Positions 14,885 through 18,824 of a stretch of 18,824 bases of DNA are shown here, piece after piece. Position 1 is the first letter of the stretch, and the number at the start of each line of letters is the position of its first letter. This DNA is from Pseudanabaena sp. UBA1465 (GTDB lineage: Bacteria; Cyanobacteriota; Cyanobacteriia; Pseudanabaenales; Pseudanabaenaceae). A model generated the notes under the pieces. It made no database searches, was not told the DNA's origin, and saw only the letters and a list, made by a program, of their open reading frames with translations. The stretch spans positions 1-18,824 of the forward strand of contig DCSN01000086.1 of the NCBI GenBank assembly GCA_002325645.1, written 5' to 3'. A program made the position numbers and the translations under genes.

Positions 14885-14913
14885 GTATCGTGGCTTTGCC
14901 GCGACATCGATAC
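14885..14913 (+). repeat. Small hairpin between the M16 gene and the cysteine desulfurase gene
   Basis: TCGTGGC-TTT-GCCGCGA (14888-14904, one T-G wobble) lies inside a GTATCG/CGATAC pair. It occupies the 41-bp gap and argues that the in-frame ATG at 14881 is not the true start of the next gene. Confidence 0.5.
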
Positions 14914-14919
14914 TTCTCT

Positions 14920-16065
14920 ATGCAAAGACCAATTTATCTAGATTGCCATGCGACAACACCCGTCGATGAGAGGGTGTTGCAAGCGATGCTGCCCTATTTT
15001 CGCGAATCCTTTGGCAATCCCGCCAGTGTGGGACATTTGTATGGATGGGAAGCAGAGGCGGCGGTAAAGTTGGCGCGGGAGGCGATCGCTACTTCCATTA
15101 ATGCCACGCCCGAAGAAATCATCTTTACCAGTGGCGCAACAGAAGCCAATAATCTCGCCATTAAAGGTGTTGCGGAGTCCTATCATTCCAAGGGACGGCA
15201 TATCGTCACCGTGCAAACGGAACATAGAGCCGTTCTCGATCCTTGCGCGTACTTGCAATCCCTAGGTTTTGAGATTACTTATTTACCCGTTAAATCCGAT
15301 GGTCTAATTGATTTACAGGAATTAGAATCTGCCATCCGTCCCGATACGATTTTGGTTTCAGTGATGGCAGCAAATAACGAAATCGGCGTACTGCAACCGA
15401 TCGCGGATATTGGGCAAATCTGCCGCGATCGCCAAGTTCTCTTTCATAGTGATGCTGCTCAGGCGATCGCCAAAATTCCTCTCGATGTTAATGCGATGCA
15501 GATCGATCTCATGTCGCTCACCGCCCATAAAATTTATGGAGCTAAGGGAATTGGAGCCTTATACGTTCGTCGTCGCAATCCTAGAATAAATATCGCGCCA
15601 CAGTTACATGGTGGTGGACAGGAGCGAGGAATGCGCTCTGGCACTCTCTACACACCGCAAATTGTGGGCTTTGCCAAGGCTGTAGAAATTGCGATCGCCT
15701 CTCAATCGGAAGAACAGCAACAAGCTCTAAAATTACGTCAACATCTATGGAATCGATTGAGTGAGCTTGACAATATTCGGCTCAATGGACATCCCACCCA
15801 ACGCCTCGCAGGAAACCTCAATGTCAGTTTTACAAATATTAATGGAGCCGCCTTAATGTTAGCCCTACAGCCAATTGTGGCGATCTCTTCAGGTTCTGCT
15901 TGCACCTCCGCAAAAACTACACCTTCCCATGTCCTCACGGCTTTAGGGCATTCCAAGGAATTAGCCTATGCTTCCATTCGTTTTGGCATTGGTCGATTTA
16001 ATACTCTCGATCAAATAGCAACCGTTGCTGATCATGTGTTGGCTTCAGTGCGATCGCTAAATTGA
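14920..16065 (+). CDS. Cysteine desulfurase (NifS/IscS family)
   Basis: This PLP enzyme removes sulfur from cysteine as a persulfide for Fe-S clusters and other sulfur carriers. The 381-aa protein has the class V aminotransferase features: HATTPVD near the N-terminus, FTSGATEANNLAI (69-81), H102 in QTEHRAVLDPC, N152 in AANNEIG, D178 and Q181 around HSDAAQAI, and the PLP lysine K204 in LTAHKIYGAKGIGALYVRR. The catalytic cysteine is C328 in SSGSACTSAKTTPSHVL. It belongs to the group I (NifS/IscS) branch and not SufS by its long SGSAC loop. An in-frame ATG at 14881 would add 13 residues translated from a hairpin, so I prefer the ATG at 14920. No iscU, iscR or suf genes are adjacent. It is probably co-transcribed with the M16-like gene. 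Confidence 0.95.
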   Translation: MQRPIYLDCHATTPVDERVLQAMLPYFRESFGNPASVGHLYGWEAEAAVKLAREAIATSINATPEEIIFTSGATEANNLAIKGVAESYHSKGRHIVTVQTEHRAVLDPCAYLQSLGFEITYLPVKSDGLIDLQELESAIRPDTILVSVMAANNEIGVLQPIADIGQICRDRQVLFHSDAAQAIAKIPLDVNAMQIDLMSLTAHKIYGAKGIGALYVRRRNPRINIAPQLHGGGQERGMRSGTLYTPQIVGFAKAVEIAIASQSEEQQQALKLRQHLWNRLSELDNIRLNGHPTQRLAGNLNVSFTNINGAALMLALQPIVAISSGSACTSAKTTPSHVLTALGHSKELAYASIRFGIGRFNTLDQIATVADHVLASVRSLN

Positions 16066-16142
16066 TTTGTTGTATAGAGGTTGGATTGGGAACATTACAG
16101 AAAATTTAACGTCATTTATCAGGAACTATTTTTCTTGCAATT

Positions 16143-16583
16143 ATGAAACTATCTTCTATTGCATTATCAGGGATTTTATTTTTGGGAGTAGCTAATGTAG
16201 CTATGCCAGTTCCATCGGCTTATGCGCGACCTTCTACTTATAACGATGGAGTTAATGCTCTAACAGATGAGTTATGGTGGCAGTTGCGTCCAGAAATGCG
16301 TGGCTCTAAAATTGATAACGGAGATAGCTTATTTATTCGCGAGTGGCAAGCGATTCGGCGAGTAGTTCGAGCTAATTCTACTTCTTTTAGTGGTGGATAT
16401 TGCTTTGACGGCTACTCTGCTTATTTTAATGGAGATCTAGATAAAGTCGCAGATGCCATATTCTATGTTCGCTATCCTGCTTTTAGAGGTCAGCCAATTC
16501 GCCGAGATGAGCAGGGAGCCGCTAGAGCATGGTCAGAAATCCGTCTTCGTCTCCGTAGTCCAAATGGAGCAACTTCTTGCTAA
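16143..16583 (+). CDS. Small secreted hypothetical protein
   Basis: I do not recognise this 146-aa protein. It begins with a clear Sec signal peptide (MKLSSIALSGILFLGVANVA, with a likely cut after AYA at about residue 28). The mature part of about 118 residues is Arg/Trp/Tyr-rich. Features include LTDELWWQLRPEM, REWQAIRRVVRAN, GGYCFDGYSAYFNGDLDKVADAIFYVRYPAFRG and EIRLRLRSPNGATSC. It has exactly two mature cysteines, C87 and the C-terminal residue C146, which could form a disulfide. The repeated R-x-W-x-x-I spacing in both halves (REWQAIRR and RAWSEIRL) hints at an internal repeat. It sits 77 bp after the cysteine desulfurase gene and is followed by a hairpin. Function unknown. Confidence 0.8.
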   Translation: MKLSSIALSGILFLGVANVAMPVPSAYARPSTYNDGVNALTDELWWQLRPEMRGSKIDNGDSLFIREWQAIRRVVRANSTSFSGGYCFDGYSAYFNGDLDKVADAIFYVRYPAFRGQPIRRDEQGAARAWSEIRLRLRSPNGATSC

Positions 16584-16593
16584 GACTGTTACG

Positions 16594-16636
16594 ATATCAA
16601 AACTAAAAATGGCGTAGCCATTTTTAGTTTTGATAT
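16594..16636. terminator. Bidirectional hairpin between the secreted hypothetical and the ferritin-like gene
   Basis: Perfect 20-base arms (16594-16613 and 16617-16636) flank the triloop GTA, with stem top ATGGC-GTA-GCCAT. A- and T-rich runs occur within the arms. It lies between convergent genes, 10 bp past one stop and 6 bp from the other. Confidence 0.85.
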
Positions 16637-16642
16637 TAACTG

Positions 16643-17530
16643 TTAATAAGTTCCTGCTTTGTTTGCCGTATCTTTGAGATTGGCATTAAAGAACATGGGA
16701 ATGAATTTCTCCACAAAAGAAGCGGGATCTTTGTCCCATGCCTTTTTGACTAGATCAATTCTAGTTTTTTGCAATTCGGGAGAAAATAAAGTCTGAGGCA
16801 ATTGATCGATTAAGTACTGGGGACGTTGCCACAGAGGCAGGGTATCCGCAATCTTTATCAAATTCTCCACACGACGTACTTCTGCGCCTGCGAGAACATC
16901 CATTCCCGACTCATAGGCAGCTTGCTCGATCGCCGCATATTTACGCTTAGCAGTATCCACCTTGGCATGGAGTGCTTCACTCTTTTTGCCGATTTCCGCC
17001 AGCTTACGATTACCCCAACGCACATGGGCAACTTCTTCAGGCAAGATTTTTTCGATGGTTTCGCGAATCTTGATATTTTCAGAGGTTTGCTCAGACTTTT
17101 GCAAAGAGCGCACATGGGCAGCAAAGTACTCACAGCCACGCTTTTCAGTAACGTTGATCGCGGCGAGAGATTCGATGATGCCATCTTCAGCAGTCGTAAT
17201 CGTGTCATGACTAATGAAGCGCTCAAACTCATCGATATAGGAAGTTCCGGGAGGAGTACCGATATGTTCACCAAGGTCATAGAGCAGGTCAGTCAACCAG
17301 AGCGCATGACGTGCTTCATCGGCAACGTGATGGGATAAATCTTTGATCAAATCGCGGGGCTTGCCATCGAGTTTTTCGATGAGATCGGTCAAATCTTTGC
17401 AGCTACGTTGCTCATTAAAACGGTAGCGATTGAGCGTCACCATGTGGATTTCGCGCTGACGTACCACTTGATCGAGGATGTCTTGGGCGCTTAATTGTCC
17501 ACGAAGTTTATGGGGATATGCGACAGTCAT
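16643..17530 (-). CDS. Ferritin-like (predicted di-iron) protein
   Basis: This 295-aa soluble helical protein has the four-helix carboxylate pattern of ferritin-like di-iron proteins. Two ExxH motifs are visible: E72-A-R-H75 in HHVADEARHALWLTDLL and E166-V-A-H169 in ILPEEVAHVRWGNRKL. Candidate single glutamates in the other two helices are E40 (RYRFNEQR) and E129 or E134 (TEKRGCEYF). The two ExxH motifs lie 94 residues apart, longer than ferritin itself and closer to oxygenase or DUF455-like proteins. The C-terminal 100 residues (LIDQLPQTLFSPELQKTRIDL to FNANLKDTANKAGTY) are an extra region without a motif I know. It is not AcsF or aldehyde-deformylating oxygenase by length and motif context. 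Its gene is divergent from bioF with 93 bp between starts. Reaction unknown. Confidence 0.75.
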   Translation of the reverse strand: MTVAYPHKLRGQLSAQDILDQVVRQREIHMVTLNRYRFNEQRSCKDLTDLIEKLDGKPRDLIKDLSHHVADEARHALWLTDLLYDLGEHIGTPPGTSYIDEFERFISHDTITTAEDGIIESLAAINVTEKRGCEYFAAHVRSLQKSEQTSENIKIRETIEKILPEEVAHVRWGNRKLAEIGKKSEALHAKVDTAKRKYAAIEQAAYESGMDVLAGAEVRRVENLIKIADTLPLWQRPQYLIDQLPQTLFSPELQKTRIDLVKKAWDKDPASFVEKFIPMFFNANLKDTANKAGTY

Positions 17531-17623
17531 TTTTTAAAAACCTAGATAATAGCAGTGGTATAGTTGGCAACGCGATGCGCTACTAACTATCTTTTATGAT
17601 TTTAAACTGACTTGTAAAGAAGT

Positions 17624-18799
17624 GTGAAGACTGAATCTATATCTACTCCCTATGACTGGCTCGATCGCTCCTTAGATTCCCTTCACAAGGCTAATTGGTA
17701 TCGTTCTACGCAAACCATTACCAGCAAGGCGGGGACGATCGCCGTTATTGATGGACGCGAAATGTTGATGTTTGCTAGTAATAACTATTTGGGACTGGCT
17801 GGCGATCGCCGCTTAATTGATGCGGCAATTCGGGCAACCGAAATCTATGGAACGGGCGCAACGGGATCGCGTCTGGTGACGGGGCATCTGGCATTGCATG
17901 GGGAGTTAGAACAGGCGATCGCTGATCTCAAAAATACGGAAGCCGCCTTAGTCTTCAGTTCTGGCTATTTGGCAAATTTGGGGACGATCTCGGCGATCGC
18001 AGGACAACGGGATTTAATTTTAGGTGATGCATATAATCACTCCTGCTTGAAAAAAGGAGCCTTGATGAGTGGTGCAACGGCGATCGATTATCAGCATCTT
18101 CATCTCGCTGACCTTACCGCCAAACTAGAAGCACATCGCGCTAAATATCGCCGATGCCTGATCATCACCGATAGCGTGTTTAGTATGGATGGCGACCTCG
18201 CACCATTACGCGAAATTATGGACTTAGCCAACCAGTATGACTGCATGGTGCTAGTTGATGAGGCGCATGGAACAGGAGTATTTGGCGATCGCGGCGGTGG
18301 TTTGACTAATGCCCTAGGAATTCAGCAAGATTTAATCCAAGTGGGGACTCTGAGCAAAGCTTTGGGAAGTTTGGGCGGCTATGTCGCAGGCTCCGCAAAG
18401 TTGATCGATTTTTTACGCAATCGGGCGGCGACTTGGATCTATACAACAGGGCTTTCGCCTGCGGATACGGGCGCAGCGATCGCGGCGATTAACATTGTCA
18501 CAGAAGAAAATACTCTCCGCGAGCAGCTTTGGCAAAATGTGGAATTATTTAAACAGGGCTTACAGGATTTGGGTATTCAAGCGATCGCTTTTGACTCACC
18601 GATTATGGCGATCGAGGTCGGTGATATTCCCCAAACTCTACAAATAGCAAAAAACTTACGCGATCGTGGCATTTTTGCCCCTGCCATTCGTCCGCCGACC
18701 GTACCGACCGCAAGAATTAGGATCACGCTCATGGCAACCCATACGGATGAACAAATTCAATCTTTATTAAAATGCTTTCAACACTCTGCGTTGTTATAA
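17624..18799 (+). CDS. bioF: 8-amino-7-oxononanoate synthase
   Basis: BioF condenses pimeloyl-ACP (or pimeloyl-CoA) with alanine to make 8-amino-7-oxononanoate, the first ring-forming step of biotin synthesis. The 391-aa PLP enzyme has the alpha-oxoamine synthase features: FASNNYLGLAG (50-60), GTGATGSRLVTG (76-87), HGELEQAIA, DSVFSMDGDLAPL (183-194), DEAHGTGVFG (212-221) and the PLP lysine K245 in GTLSKALGSLGGYVAG. The C-terminus has AIRPPTVPTARIRITLMATHT, typical of BioF. A glycine C-acetyltransferase would be the main alternative, but SKALGS-GGY and the IRPPTVP segment favour BioF. The start is GTG at 17624, with an AAGAAG-like site very close upstream; no in-frame ATG lies near. No other bio gene is visible before the window ends. 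Confidence 0.93.
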   Translation: MKTESISTPYDWLDRSLDSLHKANWYRSTQTITSKAGTIAVIDGREMLMFASNNYLGLAGDRRLIDAAIRATEIYGTGATGSRLVTGHLALHGELEQAIADLKNTEAALVFSSGYLANLGTISAIAGQRDLILGDAYNHSCLKKGALMSGATAIDYQHLHLADLTAKLEAHRAKYRRCLIITDSVFSMDGDLAPLREIMDLANQYDCMVLVDEAHGTGVFGDRGGGLTNALGIQQDLIQVGTLSKALGSLGGYVAGSAKLIDFLRNRAATWIYTTGLSPADTGAAIAAINIVTEENTLREQLWQNVELFKQGLQDLGIQAIAFDSPIMAIEVGDIPQTLQIAKNLRDRGIFAPAIRPPTVPTARIRITLMATHTDEQIQSLLKCFQHSALL

Positions 18800-18824
18800 A
18801 ACACCCAAAAATGTGTAAGTTTCG

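Noticed and set aside
14881..14919. N-terminal extension of the cysteine desulfurase from an upstream ATG
   Set aside because: The 13 extra residues are translated from a hairpin in the gap, and the family normally begins near MQRPIYLD.
16826..17338. 170-codon plus-strand frame inside the ferritin-like gene
   Set aside because: It is fully antisense to a gene with clear ExxH motifs, and its product has no recognisable domain. A coding shadow.

Overview
The window looks like ordinary chromosome of a cyanobacterium. HIP1 octamers (GCGATCGC and its GGCGATCGCC form) occur in nearly every gene. The gene set also fits: a CRR7 homologue, a DevA-type ATPase, a cyanobacterial groESL with a CIRCE operator, and an HtrA-like protease with PPC domains. 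The codon and intergenic style suggests a filamentous, non-heterocystous lineage such as Pseudanabaena, but that genus is an inference. I see no rRNA, tRNA, CRISPR array, transposase or phage gene.

Layout. Positions 1-3083 (+) hold the 3' end of ffh (signal recognition particle GTPase), then a two-gene unit of a solute-binding-like protein and an exported trypsin-like protease. Positions 3140-5529 (-) hold gatA and scpB, separated by a 410-bp gene-free spacer full of palindromes. A crr7-like gene (+) converges on a devA/higA-like pair (-) at about 5.9 kb. Positions 7236-9959 (+) hold a cysteine-rich hypothetical gene, then CIRCE-controlled groES-groEL. Positions 10034-13289 (-) look like one operon transcribed Nudix hydrolase, HD-type protein, O-antigen-ligase-like membrane protein; it is preceded by five perfect copies of a 13-bp tandem repeat. 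Positions 13616-16583 (+) hold an M16 peptidase-family protein that lacks the HxxEH zinc motif, a cysteine desulfurase, and a small secreted hypothetical. A ferritin-like protein (-) then lies divergent from bioF (+), which closes the window.

How the genes relate. Most are unrelated housekeeping functions: membrane protein targeting (ffh), tRNA-Gln/Asn amidation (gatA), chromosome segregation (scpB), chaperonin (groESL), sulfur transfer (cysteine desulfurase) and biotin synthesis (bioF). The accessory parts are the devA/higA pair and the Nudix/HD/ligase operon.

The strongest non-coding pattern is a set of long perfect palindromes with very short loops, whose arms differ in sequence but whose stem tops look alike (GC-NNN-GC, or CGG-ATTCG-CCG). 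Most sit at or inside gene 3' ends, one is between groES and groEL, and some are in leaders. I did not find a convincing wholly new multi-gene system. The best leads are the tandem-repeat-fronted Nudix/HD/ligase operon, the M16 protein without its metal site, the ferritin-like protein beside bioF, and the palindrome family.
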